From Cepaea nemoralis (Eukaryota > Mollusca > Gastropoda > Stylommatophora > Helicidae): 64,000 nucleotides of DNA. The DNA lies in the NCBI GenBank assembly GCA_014155875.1, contig JACEFZ010012608.1, positions 25,001-89,000 on the forward strand. The letters run 5' to 3'. A program made the position numbers and the translations under genes. This document shows positions 1 through 12,463 of this stretch, in pieces (position 1 is the first letter of the stretch; each line of letters begins with the position of its first letter). A model generated the notes under the pieces. It searched no databases, had not been told where the DNA came from, and saw only the letters and a program-made list of their open reading frames with translations.

Positions 1-2323
1 ACTAGAGTGTCCATTTTGGTTCAGGAGAGCACAAAAGAAAGACGTCGGCCTTTCCCTTCGGGGAAGGCAGTTTAGCCTTAAAATATGTCATTCTCTGCAG
101 CAATGGTATGTTAAATCTACATTATTAATATGTATTCGTGTATTTTGATAAGGTACATATACCAATGTGTTTAATTAAGAATTAGTTAGAATGATAAATC
201 AACAATTCTTGTAAACCAGAGTCTAAATGATTTTTAGACTAAGCACCATGTGGGTGCCCGGCTGTAATTTTTCCTTTGCTTTTACAAGTTCAATTCCCTA
301 TGTTACAATCTCTTATAGGCATTGTGAACTTATATCTAACTAGCAGTGCTTATAATCTATAAATATTATGTGTACTGTAGAGTATCAAAATCATGTCAGA
401 AACACATTTTAGAAACTTTTCTCAATGTGGGAGCAGACTCTTGATTACATACTTCATAGTATAGAACTTGTTTCTGCCACTTTCAAATATCCTGTGTAGT
501 GTAGATTCACTGTTAATGACATTTCAAGAAACTTTATCCATGCGGAGACATACAAATGATTACACATATCATGGACTCAGTTAATTTTGGATAAATTGTT
601 TTCCTAATTGCTAATCTGTAACTTGAAACTATCGTGCCAAAATTTGGGTACAAAACTTCTTGTTAACATATTGGTAACCACCCCAGAGGGGCGATAGACA
701 TGTAATATTTTCATAAAGATGCTAGGAAATTGCCATTCTGAAATTGCCATGTTTGAGAATATAAATTCAAAAACAAAGAAAGTAAACGCATGATATTACC
801 AAGCCTTGAGTCACACATCACCAAGGGTGATAGTCACCAGGAATAATATTATATGTTCCGAACACGTGTCAGACTGCATAAATCATTTTTAATAGATAAG
901 AAATTCTCTTTAAAAAAATAGCAGCCCTTGGCAAAACATATCACAGCGTTCACTAACCTCATGCTGCTGTAAGCAGTGGGGGAAAACAATTTACGTTTTA
1001 ATTTATGGATTAATCCATGAGGAAATCCAAAAATATAGGCTCCTTGTATCATCATTATGATTCATTATTATGTATGATTATCATGTACTTAATATCAGAG
1101 AAATGTACATGATGGTTTTCTCTGTTATGAGAATCATAAATCATTATGTCCTGATTGTTACTATTGATTGTGGGAAATACACATTGTAATGTGACTCCTA
1201 TGGAAACATGAGATGATGTATTGTCGTGTCCTCCTTTAAAGTGTCGTCCCTGGAGTGAAGAGAGTCAACACCCACATTATAATATTTTTTCCCCGTATCA
1301 ATATCCTGGAGAATCCACCAGCTTCCGTCCAACACACTCCATCAGCCCTATGGACACCTTTTCCTGTCACTCTCTCACTGTCGTACTATGCCCCCTCTCA
1401 TACTTCCCCAACGCAACATACTCAACAACTCTTGCTTCTAAAAATTAATAAAGATTAATTTATTAAAAGAAACGTGTAACGTATATGAGACGTGTATGCG
1501 AAGAAAATGTGTGTCGTGTATTATAACAGAAATGTATGTGTCAGCCCTCAAAGTTCAGGATCATAGTGTACACATCATGGCAAGGATCACACGACATCAT
1601 AAGACTCATCACAAGGGACCTCACCAAAGTCGTGTCCTTCTCCAGACATGTCCTCCTCCAGGAACTCTGATGACCATGAGATCTGAATCCCAAGTAAATA
1701 TAATCCGTGGAAAATACTATTATTGTTCCTAACGCAACTGTTCCTAATAGTTTATAGAAACTCCGGCTTCATAATTCCGGCGTAGTGAAACAAACCCGGA
1801 ACACTGTCCTATGAACAAGACTTTTTGTCTCTTGCTAAATGTTCTCTAGTTCTCAATATTAAAAAGTTATTGTCTATACTCCAATAGAGTCCTTTATTTT
1901 TGTTCTAGTCATAAGTGAACTGAATATCCATCACTACTGGTGTGTTAAAACTGGTATGACCTAAACTTATTCGGTATTTATCCTGTAGGATACATATACC
2001 ATTCAGCTCCACTGAGCAATGTTGATCATCTTCCTCTAGCATAATCTCTGTTGTACAATTGCTGGCCAATCTTCCTGCGCCAAACTTTATCCGGGATCGG
2101 ATTGTCTCTTGGTTTCATGTTCTTCATTCCAACCAGAGGTAACCTGCAACATAAATCATATAACCGGTGATAGCCTCCCCGTCACTGATCTCTATTAGAT
2201 GATCGTGGGCCATCGGCCTCGCTCAGAAAATATAATGAACCTATCAGGGACAAATGAATTGACCACATAGGTTATCATCAGGCCAAGACAAGAAAAAAAA
2301 ATCAGCAAACAGAATGCGGAACC

Positions 2324-2354
<31 letters not shown>

Positions 2355-5300
2355 ACACCAGGGAGCACCCACTGCAATATCCCAATTATCCCTCATTACT
2401 CAATCCTCAATTAGTAAAGCTTATCAACACTTCACTAATCTATTTCCAACTAACAGAGCCAAGTATCACTTCCCTACTCTAGTTAGTTTTCCACTAACAG
2501 TGCTAATCATCACACTTTAGTTTTAACCAGCCTACAGCCTATATTAATTAGAACTAATTATAATCGGTTCTACCTTAGGCCACACTGCAGTTAGATCAAA
2601 TTACATCCACTCTTGCCATGACAGGCACGTGTAAAATTAAATTAACTCAATTCGCACATGGTAGACGTTTTCCATCAGTACCACAGTGCCGAAGCACGTC
2701 TTCTACAATCCAAGGTTTGCGATCAACTCCCCATCTCCAATCATGGTTTTTGGCCAAACCTCTAATTGGTCACGTGACTGTATTCTTCCTGTCCACACAG
2801 GTGTTATTTGGACATATCAGCCATTGTCAAGAATCTATTTTTCCCTGGCTTAGTCACTGTCAAAGTTGTCATCACTTGTTGTGACTCCCTCAACAAACTA
2901 ACGAGTTACTGTATGATCCCAACAACAGTTTTCCCCAACAAGCTGCCAATCTACTAGATGTTCCGGAAACGATAAATTGACAGATGTACTGTTATCTTCC
3001 GTGCTGAGTACTTCCGTTTTTCCCTCTGACTTGTTTTTAATCTGTCAAAGCGATGTATGATTCAGCGCACTCACTTCCCCTATACATCTGCCACTGTTAA
3101 TTTTGCCCTGACATGTGATGGCCGACATCCGATTGCCACCATGATCCCACGGGTTCCATCTGTATTCAAATGTTGACAAACTGTCAAGGCGATGCCGGGA
3201 CCTTGTCTCCATCACCACCGAATGTTCCAAATCCGTTAGAGATGTACACGTGCAGCTACAAATATTGTCCTGGGATTTTGACATCCGATTTGTTTTTACT
3301 GTTAGTAAAATAGTTGTCGCTGGCAGATAGTCCGTTTAATCAGAAAGCCTCTATAATAATCAGCTGGGTAAACGCACGGTTTTATTTTGTGACATGTATG
3401 AAACCTGTTTATGTCAGTAATTAAGTAGACAATGTTGAAGAGCCTTGGTCTAATGCTGATTATAGTGCCGGAAGAAAGACGCGGCATTAGAAACCACAGA
3501 GATTATGTATAGGCTATTCTCTTCAAGTAGAGAGAGAGGCAATATCAACATGTTGGATGGACAGAATGGCTTCACTCATCAAATAGTTCCCATTAACAAT
3601 CGCAGAACACAACATAGAGTGAAAAGATACCTCACTAACTATCAGAGCTAGGAAAGCTCTACAATAAGCGACGAGGGAAGGGAACTTGGAAACCCACTCC
3701 TATCTCCTTCCCCTTTTTTGTTTGTAATTGTGTTGTGAAATGTTAACACATCACAGTAGGTTAATGCTCGGTTGTATTCTTTGTCATCCATTTCTATAGC
3801 GAGTGGTGGATTTTGTGGGACTGCATTGCATCACTATCAAAAAGCCAGGAGAACGGGAAAATGGCAACCTGTCCTAAACAAAGGCTGGACCAATTACCTC
3901 AATGTTTACTGCTGCACTCATTAGCTGCAAAAGCCAGCAACAGACAATTTCTAAGACTGCATGATTGATGAAGTCCTACTTCAGTAGGAATATCCAGGAT
4001 AGACTTCAGTATCTAATAATCGACAAAGATAAAGATCTACAGAGTAACTGACCACATGTATCGTCTGCTTTACTTCTGAGAAGCACCACCTGAAGCCTCA
4101 TCACTCAGCAACATCAGTGAAACTATAGGCAAATCCTACCAGTTACTAAAACTAGCAACAGTGAGAACCCTTCAACTGTTGGTTGGGTTACCAAGTTGAT
4201 ATCCAACAATGGATAAGTCTTCGAAAGAAAGTCTCATAGCAGCCAATAGTCAAACATAAGGTTCCAGACACTCAACACCAAGTTCTAGCTACGAACACCT
4301 ACTCAAACAAATGGGAAGAGACACTGAAACCACATAAGCCAGTACAACCAAGGTACCAACTTAAGATCCTCTGAAACATAACTACACCAGATTACCTCAA
4401 GGTTCCAAAATCTGAAACACCCTGAAACAAAGCAAAATTCATTGAGATCTCAGACCTGATCATCATCAATAAGACCATATGAAAGCAGCTAGCGGAGTAA
4501 ATGTCTCTAAGCCTGCAACAAAAAGAATCCTCTGATTATTTGCAACCCTGTTTCTGTGCTGAATTATTCATCCTTGGATACATGTAGGTATAGATCAAGT
4601 CTGGACCTAGTCACAGATACTACCATGAGATGCCTCTCAGTCATATAAGTTTCTACACTGGACTAGATAACAACGACTAACTCCTTGCTGGTCCAATGTC
4701 AACCTAAATGCCATAGGTTATAGACTCGCGACTTGGTGGGTGTAACATCTTTGTGAACATTGGGATTCTGATACAGGAAGCAGAGCAGCTGAATGGCCGT
4801 CTACTTGGCACCGTGTATGGTGAGATGGGAAAGTACTTTCTGCAGAGCTTAAGTGGAAATTCCTGAAAGTAAGACCAACCAAGGCCTCAATTTCACAAAA
4901 AGGCACCGATCCTACTGCAACAGAGTATTCGAAAATTCTAGCTCCTCGAAGGAGATATGTGATTGTGTGATATTTCAATTCCTGGAGTATGGATTATAAA
5001 ATATTCACCAGCCAATTACCAGTGGATAAATATTAGGAACACAACTGAGTGCAATTAATTCGGTACCCGGATAATGGGAATAGGATATAATATACATTAG
5101 AGACGAACACTTAACCGCACACCAGGAGATAAAGGACTCTATTAATTAGTTAATTAAGAGACCAACTGCTATTTATATGGGGGTTTTTCCCCTACACCAT
5201 GAATTTATAAGGTCAGTAGCTTTTTTGTAGTGTATGGTAGAACCAACAGGTGGTTGTTGTTTGTTGAGTACACTGACACTATCTTATTATCTTTTAAATA

Positions 5301-6520
5301 TGAGAATTGTAACTGGTGTCAGAACCAAATGTTTTATATGTCTAGTTTTTATGAACTGATACCAAGGTGTCTTTTTGTGTAAAAACCAATGGATGGTTCA
5401 ATGTGGTATAACCAATTATTGGTGATTTGGGGTGAGTACATGAATATTATTATACATATATTTGGAAAATGGGGTTGTCATATGGGATTGTACACCAATG
5501 TCATTTTCATGTGATTTTATACCTATGTCCTATGTCATTTCATGCAAAGCCCTTATATGTTTGTATGTTACCTCTGAATTGAGTTTATTCTTGAACAGTA
5601 TGTCCAAAATTGTTGATGTGTTCATCAATTAAATGTGATGTTTGTTCAACAGTGGTTTTATATGTTGTAAACAATCATTATCCTCTAACACTATAGTAAA
5701 TAATAAGGTGATAAGTGGGAATGGAGAAGTACACATAAATACAGTTATGAACAGTAGTGAAGTATTTTCCTTCTTGTGTTTATTGTAGATTTCCATGATC
5801 ACCTTGCATTCTAACAAGTGACCAGAGAATCAAACTAAATCCTCTAGACAACTTAACATAATATTCTCATAGATTAAAATCCACATCCCACAAAGGCCAA
5901 AATTAATTCAAACGGTAAATTTCAATTATAAACTGTGCTTGTTTGGTTTTTGCAATTGATATTCTAAAGGATACTGTTTGTTTTTCTGTGGAATTATTAT
6001 TACAGAAAACAACAAGTTGTCTATATGTATTCAAATATGACTACAATTGCTGTTCTAAGGGACGACTACGAAGTTAAGCAGCTTCACCAGCCTGGTACTA
6101 TAGACTATAGTTTGTTCTATTACTGGTCATGGGGCTGCTGCTAAATCAACACCAGCATTTATTATTAGTTAGTGCCTTAACTGGTCCAGGAGGTGTACCT
6201 TCTGTGGGAATCATCGACCTGTATAAGTTCAAGGTTCCGGCGCACTAGGTGGTACTTTCACCTGTCAAAAGAAGCGCAGAAAGCCGAATATGAAAAGTTA
6301 CACGGTAAACAGTTCTCTTTAGCAAGCCTAGGGATAGAACATAACTAGAGCATTTCAAGCATTCACTGGATGCCTGTCACAATTAGACCTGAAGGAGTTA
6401 AAAAACAAAACAAAAAAATAAAACAAAACTGGTGCACAGTATTACAGGAGATGACAAGGATGAGATCTTCAGGCTGAAAAATGGGGCTGGCAAGTAGGGT
6501 ACGCTCTGCAACACAAAAAA
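1..6520. other. AT-rich region with no recognisable gene
   Basis: No reading frame here is longer than about 90 codons, none resembles a known family, and I see no tRNA or clear transposon. A poly-C/(CA)n tract interrupts it near 2.3 kb. A short stretch near 5.93-5.97 kb resembles part of the LINE-H copy at 14.40-14.45 kb, so old transposon debris is likely present. Regulatory DNA or distal introns of unseen genes cannot be excluded. Confidence 0.6.
2322..2359. repeat. poly-C followed by (CA)n microsatellite
   Basis: A run of about 19 C bases passes directly into about nine CA units. Compound homopolymer/dinucleotide tracts are common in animal intergenic DNA and prone to length errors in assembly. 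The short reading frames across it are low-complexity artefacts. Confidence 0.95.
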
Positions 6521-6589
6521 TGAAGTGTCCCATTACATACGGGTCTACACACTCTGGATTACTAACAATAATCACAGAATATTGATTAC

Positions 6590-7615
6590 GATGCCTGGGA
6601 GAAAGACCAATTGCCTTACGTGTGGTCAAGATAACTACTGGGCATATATATGTCCTAGTAGACGACTACCGATAACACCAAAAGCAGCAGCAAATGGTGA
6701 ACAAAGTCAAGAAGATTTCCCGCCTTTCGTGCGAGTAACTTCTCCACAGAAAAGATTGGAACTGACACAAACTTTCAACAGTCAAATCAACACACAAGTA
6801 GACAGGAACACATAAGAAAACAACCCATAAGAAAACAATTTAAAAAAAAAAAAATTAAAACTGGCGGTTTTTAAATCGTCAGCAATATAAAGAAGAGAAA
6901 AGGGACAGACAGAAGTAAAATGCAGTTACTAGACACTTTAGACACTGTCACAGATGATCTGTCACCAGCTAGATCCTTACCGGCAAAGAAAGAAAGAACC
7001 CAGGGCATTACAGAACAACACAAAACAAAGGAAAATTAACATTAAGAACAAGAGGAGAAACAAGTACACGAAGGAGAAGACACATATACAGCATAACAGA
7101 CACTCTCTTCGTAGACACCGTCACAACGAGGATCAAGAAGATCCGCTTGCATAAACATTTCTTACTGGAAGACTTGCTCGCCTAGACATGTTCATCGTGG
7201 AAAACATCTTGGTGTGCAAATTTATCAAGTAATTACATCTCATTTATTTGTTTTATCAAATTTTCAATGAATAGTGATTTCATTATTATTACCTTTAATA
7301 TGTGTGGTATACGTACAAAATTACAACACATCACCACACTTATACGCAAACACAAACCAGACCTTATATAACTTCAAGAAACAAACACATACTCAAAAAC
7401 TTTCACACAACATATCACCACACAGCTAGGCCTCTAACATTCATGCATTAGTTTAGGCATACACAAAATCGGGCCAGGTACAGCTAAAATGCAGACATCA
7501 GACAGGTGGGATGTTATTAGACCACGCATGGATGACAGGGACGAATCTACATAATACTGGCAGAAACGACTATACATGCATACACCGTAGTGAACATACA
7601 TGCACTACCAACTTA
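6590..7615 (+). pseudogene. decayed LINE remnant: zinc-knuckle ORF1 and start of endonuclease ORF2
   Basis: A frame from the ATG at 6591 starts MPGRKTNCLTCGQDNYW and contains a CCHC-like zinc knuckle (C-x2-C-x4-[Y]-x4-C) whose histidine position reads tyrosine, followed by a basic tail, as in ORF1 nucleic-acid-binding proteins of non-LTR retrotransposons. About 450 bp downstream (from 7267) a broken frame reads FIIITFNMCGIRTKL, then HKPDLI and LQETNTY, the opening of an AP-type endonuclease (N in the first motif, QE in the second). Stops and frameshifts interrupt both parts. The copy ends where the satellite-bearing element begins near 7642. It is unlike the single-ORF LINEs elsewhere in the window, since it has a separate ORF1. 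Family-level placement (Jockey/CR1-like) is uncertain. Confidence 0.55.
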
Positions 7616-7641
7616 CAATTATCAACCAAATCTTTTATCAA

Positions 7642-8778
7642 GAACTAGCTGACCCGGCCCGGCTTCGCCCAGGCCCTGGAGGGGATCTATCTATCTATCA
7701 GTCTGTCTGTCTGTCTGCTTGTTTGTCTGTCTGTCTGTCTGTCTGGCTGACCCGGCCCGGCTTCACCCAGTCCCTGGTGGGGAGCATCTCATTTAATTCA
7801 TATAAGTAGTCATATAAGCTCTCCCGTTCCCGACTATCTGTCTGTCTGTCTATCTGTCTGTCTGTCTGTCTGACCCGGCTTCACCCAGTTCCTGGTGGGG
7901 AGCATCTCATTTAATTCATATACGTAGTCATATAACCTCTCCCGTTCCCGACTATCTGTTTGTCTGTCTATCTGTCTGTCTGTCTGTCCCGGCCCGGCTT
8001 CACCTAGTCCCTGGTGGGGAGCATCTCATTTAATTCATATACGTAGTCATATAAGCTCTCCCGTTCCCGACTGTCTGTTTATCTGTCTGTCTGTCTGACC
8101 CGGCCCGGCTTCACCCAGTCCCTGGTGGGGAGCATGTCATTTAATTCATATAAGTAGTCAAATAAGCTTCCGTTCCCGACTATCTGTCTGTCTGTCTATC
8201 TATCTGACCCGGCGTGGTTTCGCCCAGCTCCTGGCGCACAGTAACTTAAAAGAATGTCCTTCCACACACCATTCATTATTTTTAATGAAAACAGTTTTTA
8301 ATCACCGACATGACAGTTGATAAGTTCTGTAAGCAGAAAAAGATGGGTTACAATGTTATGCATTATGCATTATTTTTATGCAAACTTTGAAAATGCCTTA
8401 AAGATTATATCATTATTTATTATAACTCACATGCCTGAAAATAACTATAGACAAAGAGTTTAACAATAGTGCAAGTAACTCCAACAATATGACTATAAAA
8501 TATATAGAAATGTTATTAAAAGTTATGCCCCTTGAAATAACTTTTCTAGAGTGAAGTCCCCCTGCTATATAGACATTATATAATGAAAATGGAAAAGTAA
8601 ATGTTATTAAATAAGTAGAAGATTTTACATTAAGAAATTATTATAGTCGGTTGCACAGGAATGAAAGGAAGACGTGTAGAAAATTTCATCTCAATCGGAT
8701 GTACCGTTATCGAACGCATCCAATACATAAATACCCACAAACACACAAACATACACTCTGTTTTATAGATATAGATTA
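7642..8778 (+). mobile_element. candidate non-autonomous retroelement with internal satellite
   Basis: The segment opens with ACTAGCTGACCCGG and closes near TTTATAGATATAGATTAT. Both signatures recur at the ends of short non-autonomous retroelements in many invertebrate genomes (my recollection of the family style, not a search). Its first 600 bp are tandem repeats. From about 8240 to 8778 it is AT-rich with no coding potential. It interrupts the degraded endonuclease frame that precedes it. I see no clear target-site duplication, so the exact ends are approximate. Confidence 0.4.
7649..8240 (+). repeat. satellite of ~100-120 bp units with embedded (TCTG)n
   Basis: Six starts of a GACCCGGCCCGGCTTC-type block occur at about 7649, 7747, 7869, 7985, 8095 and 8204. 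Each is followed by a conserved segment (CCTGGTGGGGAGCATCTC, then a TAGTCATATAAGCTCTCCCG block) and a run of TCTG/TCTA tetranucleotides of varying length. The microsatellite is therefore part of the repeating unit rather than a separate locus, and unit length varies mainly through the TCTG count. The first and last units are the most diverged, which fits expansion from the middle. Confidence 0.85.
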
Positions 8779-8851
8779 TGCACGCTGCTCACACAAACAT
8801 ACAGAGGATCAAATGCAGGCGCTTCAATTTTGTGCTCTCAGATTTGGATAT

Positions 8852-9549
8852 ACGTATCAAGAAGAGATAATATCAGAAATGAAGAAATCAGGACTAAAGT
8901 GGGGGTTTAAGCAGCACTAGATTTTATTAGAAAGCAGCAAGTTAAATGGTTTGGCCATGCAAGTGCGTGGTCTCAAGGTATGGTGTCCGCCTCGAGTGCT
9001 GGAGGTCCCGGGTTCAAGCCCCGGTGAGGACCGGGATTTTGTCACGTGGACTTCTAGTAAAACTTTCCCCTGGTCTCTGAGTAGTGAGATCAGACGCCCA
9101 TGTGTGTTGTTGCGCACGTAAAAAATCTCTTGGCAGTTGGAAATCGAAAAAGAGTAGCCTAACGGCGCTGCCCGGGCAAAATTTCGTGTTAAAAATCTAC
9201 CCAACGTATTTCAGGATCCTCGCCGATGCTACGGAGTTCGTGCACTTAGCTGAGTTTCTCCAGACTCAGGTTTGAGTTAGGAGAAAAACGAAGCACTTAT
9301 GGGTTGCACCCGTGTGCCGTGATGTTGATCCGTCGACTAAACTAAACTAAGCATACCACAACAAGCAATGATGTACAGACCAGATGGAAACAGAGGAAGA
9401 GGCCGACCACGTAAACGTTGGACGGAGGGAATAGCAGAGTCCATGGGAATATCGATATATGAAGCCCATAATCGGGCACTCTCACGATGTTTATACTTCA
9501 CCTTGACACCGCAAGGTACAAGAAGAACACGATGAGATGAGATGAGATG
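8852..9549 (+). mobile_element. 5'-truncated LINE-D with 12 bp TSD, carrying a SINE
   Basis: The sequence matches the 3' part of LINE-D: the frame around IRNEEIRTKVGVK and FIRKQQVKWFGHA, then the RPDGNRGRGRPRKRW and ALSR..YFT blocks, ending in a (GATGA)n tail. The 12 bp AGATTTGGATAT occurs directly before (8840-8851) and after (9550-9561), so the ends are those of one target-primed insertion. SINE-S1 (8963-9350) sits inside and replaces a few bases of the LINE. The host sequence on either side joins into one open frame (QALQFCALRFGYC...), of unknown identity. Confidence 0.85.
8963..9350 (+). mobile_element. SINE-S1, tRNA-derived, full-length copy
   Basis: The head contains an A-box-like TGGTCTCAAGGTATGG and a B box GGTTCAAGCCC, the internal RNA polymerase III promoter of tRNA-derived SINEs. 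A unique body of about 300 bp follows, and the copy ends in an (ACTAA)n tail. A second full copy lies on the minus strand at 33185-33576 and a truncated one at 34363-34507. SINEs are mobilised in trans by a LINE with a matching 3' end; no LINE in this window has an ACTAA tail, so its partner is elsewhere. Confidence 0.8.
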
Positions 9550-9561
9550 AGATTTGGATAT

Positions 9562-9940
9562 TGTAGGGATAAGAAAGGCAAGAATCAAGACATAATTAAG
9601 GAGAAGTGGTTTTTCCCCAGCAGAAGTCAAAGGTTGTGGGTGTTGACTGTTCTTGTCGTGAACTGTTTGGTTAATTCACTGATTATATTACAAACCCTCT
9701 GGGAGGATGTCTTAACTTGTATGCCCCAAGCACTGACGTTCACAACGACTGAGCTCTGAAAAGTGCAGTTAGGAGACATAATTTTCTCCGCCACGTGAAC
9801 AAACTCCTGCCCCTCTGCAAGCTCAGATACCAGCAGGGTGTACAAGACTGGTACTGGATTAAGCGAATCAATACAAGCGAGAGGTAGAATCGGTCACCTT
9901 CACAAGAACGCCATCACAAGTGACAACATGTACATAGCGG
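9562..9940. other. unassigned sequence after LINE-D copy
   Basis: This stretch continues the reading frame interrupted by the LINE-D insertion (RDKKGKNQDIIKEKWFF). A later frame with LLPLCKLRYQQGVQDWYW also looks protein-like. I do not recognise a family. Old retroelement coding sequence is the most likely source, but this is inference. Confidence 0.35.
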
Positions 9941-10115
9941 CGACAGTTTGCCTGCGGTTTTCATGTAGCAGAAATACGTTGGTTTTTCAACCGTATGAGT
10001 GCCAGTCCTTCAGAATGCAAACACCTGAACGTGGAACTTGCCAAGAAATCCCAAAAATCCCGGTTTGGAAGCATGGAATGGCCGGGCAAGAACATAGACC
10101 TGATTTGAGACTCTG
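9941..10115 (+). mobile_element. SINE-S2 fragment, plus orientation
   Basis: It matches the central part of SINE-S2 (TTTTCATGTAGCAGAAATACG, the TATGAGTGCCAGTCCTTC block, AACTTGCCAAGAAATCCC) seen on the minus strand at 10.9, 12.3 and 14.9 kb. The tRNA-like head is not recognisable in this copy and the match ends in CCCAAAAATCCCGG. It is in the opposite orientation to the three tRNA-linked copies and has no tRNA-Ala at its 3' side, so the SINE also exists without the tRNA gene. Confidence 0.7.
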
Positions 10116-10229
10116 GTGACTGTGTGAGATGGCAAACCATGTTCTCCCACGCCTATTGGCATATCACTTGATTATGATGAGATAGTTAAGTGTATTTGGA
10201 TAAGTGATTTTTCTGCCTCAAAAGTGCAA

Positions 10230-10761
<532 letters not shown>

Positions 10762-10833
10762 TGGAGATGCCGGGGATCGAACCCGGGGCCTTTCACATGC
10801 AAAGCGAACGCTCTACCACTGAGCTACATCCCC
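10762..10833 (-). tRNA. tRNA-Ala (anticodon UGC), copy 1
   Basis: The minus strand folds as a canonical 72-base tRNA: acceptor GGGGATG/CATCTCC with one G-T wobble, D arm GCTC-AGTGGTA-GAGC, anticodon stem TTCGC/GTGAA around the loop TTTGCAT (anticodon TGC, alanine), T arm CCGGG-TTCGATC-CCCGG and discriminator A. Box A (TAGCTCAGTGG) and box B (GGTTCGATCCC) are intact, and a T run follows within a few bases as Pol III terminator. No intron and no encoded CCA. Two identical copies at 12062 and 14709 share the same upstream SINE. Whether all three are transcribed is unknown. Confidence 0.95.
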
Positions 10834-11168
10834 AGTTACGTTTATTCGTCACGATAATGATAACATTGCAATGGATCTAAACTTAGTAGCATATCCTTTA
10901 CGAGCCGTCGCAGGAATCTCCAGCACTTTTTGGCTGTTTGGGATTTCTTGGCAAGTTCACGTTCAGGTGTTTGCATTCTGAAGGACTGGCACTCATACGA
11001 TTGAAAAACCAACGTATTTCTGCTATATGAAAACCGCACGCAAACTGTGTTTCCAAAGGGGTATTGGATCGGTTTGCGGGATTACGAATTATGGCCGTCG
11101 TATCCCGTTGGCCAAAGAGTCGGACTAATAGGCCTAATAGGTAACCGAACGAGTGCCTATTTAAAGAT
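10834..11168 (-). mobile_element. SINE-S2 copy linked to tRNA-Ala copy 1
   Basis: On the minus strand this runs from a tRNA-like head (around 11085, motif ATAATTCGTAATCCCGCAAA) through a conserved body (GCAGAAATACGTTGGTTTTTC, CCAGTCCTTCAGAATGCAAA) to CTAAGTTTAGATCCATTGC. A short AT-rich stretch then passes directly into the tRNA-Ala gene. The same arrangement recurs at 12134 and 14781. The conserved body shared with SINE copies elsewhere indicates a real SINE; the linkage with a complete tRNA gene at its 3' side is unusual. Confidence 0.75.
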
Positions 11169-11212
11169 AACAACAGCTGTTTCACCTTATTGGGCCTTCC
11201 GTTCTTACAAGA

Positions 11213-11218
11213 CATTGT

Positions 11219-11275
<57 letters not shown>

Positions 11276-11327
11276 GGGGGAAGAGAGGGAAGAGAGCTAG
11301 AGAAGAAAGAGACGAGAGAGAAGAGAG

Positions 11328-11377
<50 letters not shown>

Positions 11378-11525
11378 CGAGAAGAGAGGAAGAAGAGATG
11401 GAGAAGAGAGGGAGAAGAGAGAGGAGAGAGAAGAGCGAGTAGAGAGAGAGAGTAGAGAGAGAGAGAAAAGAAAAGAGAGAGAAAATGTAGAACAGAGCGA
11501 GAGAGAGAACTGAGAAAGAAGAGAG

Positions 11526-11604
<79 letters not shown>

Positions 11605-11816
11605 GCAAAAGACGATAGAGACAAGAGACGGAAGATATTGAGAGAGAGAGAGAAGAGAGACAACATAGAGAAGAGAAAGAAAACAGAGAAAAGAGAGGGG
11701 AAAGAGAGAGAAGAAAGAAGATAGAGAGAAAAAGAGAAGAAAGAGGAAAAAAGAGAGAAGAAAGAGAAAAGAGAGAGCGATGAGCGAGAAGAAAAAGGAG
11801 AAAGACAGAGAAGATA

Positions 11817-11853
<37 letters not shown>
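11213..11853. repeat. long GA-rich (CT-rich) tract with (GT)n start
   Basis: About 14 GT units lead into some 600 bp that is almost pure purine on the plus strand: perfect GA runs alternate with GAA, GGA and GAGC-rich imperfect segments. The reading frames across it (Ser/Leu-rich one way, Arg/Glu-rich the other) are compositional artefacts. A polypurine mirror-symmetric tract of this length can form triplex (H-)DNA and is a likely site of assembly error. Confidence 0.9.
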
Positions 11854-11856
<3 letters not shown>

Positions 11857-12061
11857 CAATACCCCACGCTGTTTAACTTTAGAGGGCTGCCGAGGCAACT
11901 GGGAACACAGTTCGACAAAAGATACTTCCGAACGGTCCCACTGAATTCTGTATCGACAATCAAAACCAAACTGGAGCGAGATGGCTTCTTTTCGGACAGC
12001 CACAGTTACAAAATAATCATAATAAATAATAATAAAATTAAAGAGGCAATAAAAATAATTC
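11854..12061. other. unassigned sequence
   Basis: Unique-looking DNA between the GA tract and tRNA-Ala copy 2, ending AT-rich (AATAATAATAAAATTAAAG). No feature recognised. Confidence 0.4.
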
Positions 12062-12133
12062 TGGAGATGCCGGGGATCGAACCCGGGGCCTTTCACATGC
12101 AAAGCGAACGCTCTACCACTGAGCTACATCCCC
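12062..12133 (-). tRNA. tRNA-Ala (anticodon UGC), copy 2
   Basis: Identical over all 72 bases to the copies at 10762 and 14709: complete cloverleaf, TGC anticodon, intact A and B boxes. The 3' flank differs (AGAATTATTTTTATTGCC) but still supplies a TTTTT terminator. A SINE-S2 copy lies immediately upstream, followed by palindromic repeats and a LINE-D RT fragment. Confidence 0.95.
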
Positions 12134-12450
12134 AGTTACTTTAATCTGCCACGATAATAATAACATTGCAATGGATCTAAACTTAGTAGCCTATCCTTTA
12201 CGATAGGACACTAAGTCGCAGGACACTCCAGTACTTTTTGGCTGTCTGTGATTTCTTGGCAAGTTCACTTTCAGGTGTTTGCCATTGCATTCTGAAGGAC
12301 GGCACTCATACGGTTGAAAAACCAACGTATTTCTGCTACATGAAAACCGCACACAGACAGCTGTGTTTCGAAGGTTGTTTGCAGGATTACGAATTGCGAC
12401 CATACAGCCTTGACCACAGAGCCGGCTAATAGATAACGAGTACCTATTTA
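12134..12450 (-). mobile_element. SINE-S2 copy linked to tRNA-Ala copy 2
   Basis: Same body as the copy at 10834, including the CTAAGTTTAGATCCATTGC end next to the tRNA. The head lies near 12370-12430 (GCAATTCGTAATCCTGCAAAC, TGTGGTCAAGGC). It differs by several substitutions and small indels, so the blocks are not recent exact duplicates even though the tRNA itself is unchanged. Confidence 0.75.
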
Positions 12451-12463
12451 AAGATAGGGAGAG

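Noticed and set aside
2195..3487. Short frames of 60-90 codons near 2.2-3.5 kb as candidate genes
   Set aside because: No signal peptide, domain, splice context or composition bias; lengths are as expected by chance.
6060..6110. GAAGTTAAGCAGC...CCTGGTAC resembling the middle of 5S rRNA
   Set aside because: Only about 30 bases fit and neither the 5' third nor the terminal promoter elements of 5S are present. It could be an old 5S-derived SINE but one short match is not enough.
11182..12102. 306-codon minus-strand frame rich in Ser/Leu, and Arg/Glu frames opposite
   Set aside because: Pure translation of the GA/CT microsatellite running into the next tRNA region; no domain and no conserved start.
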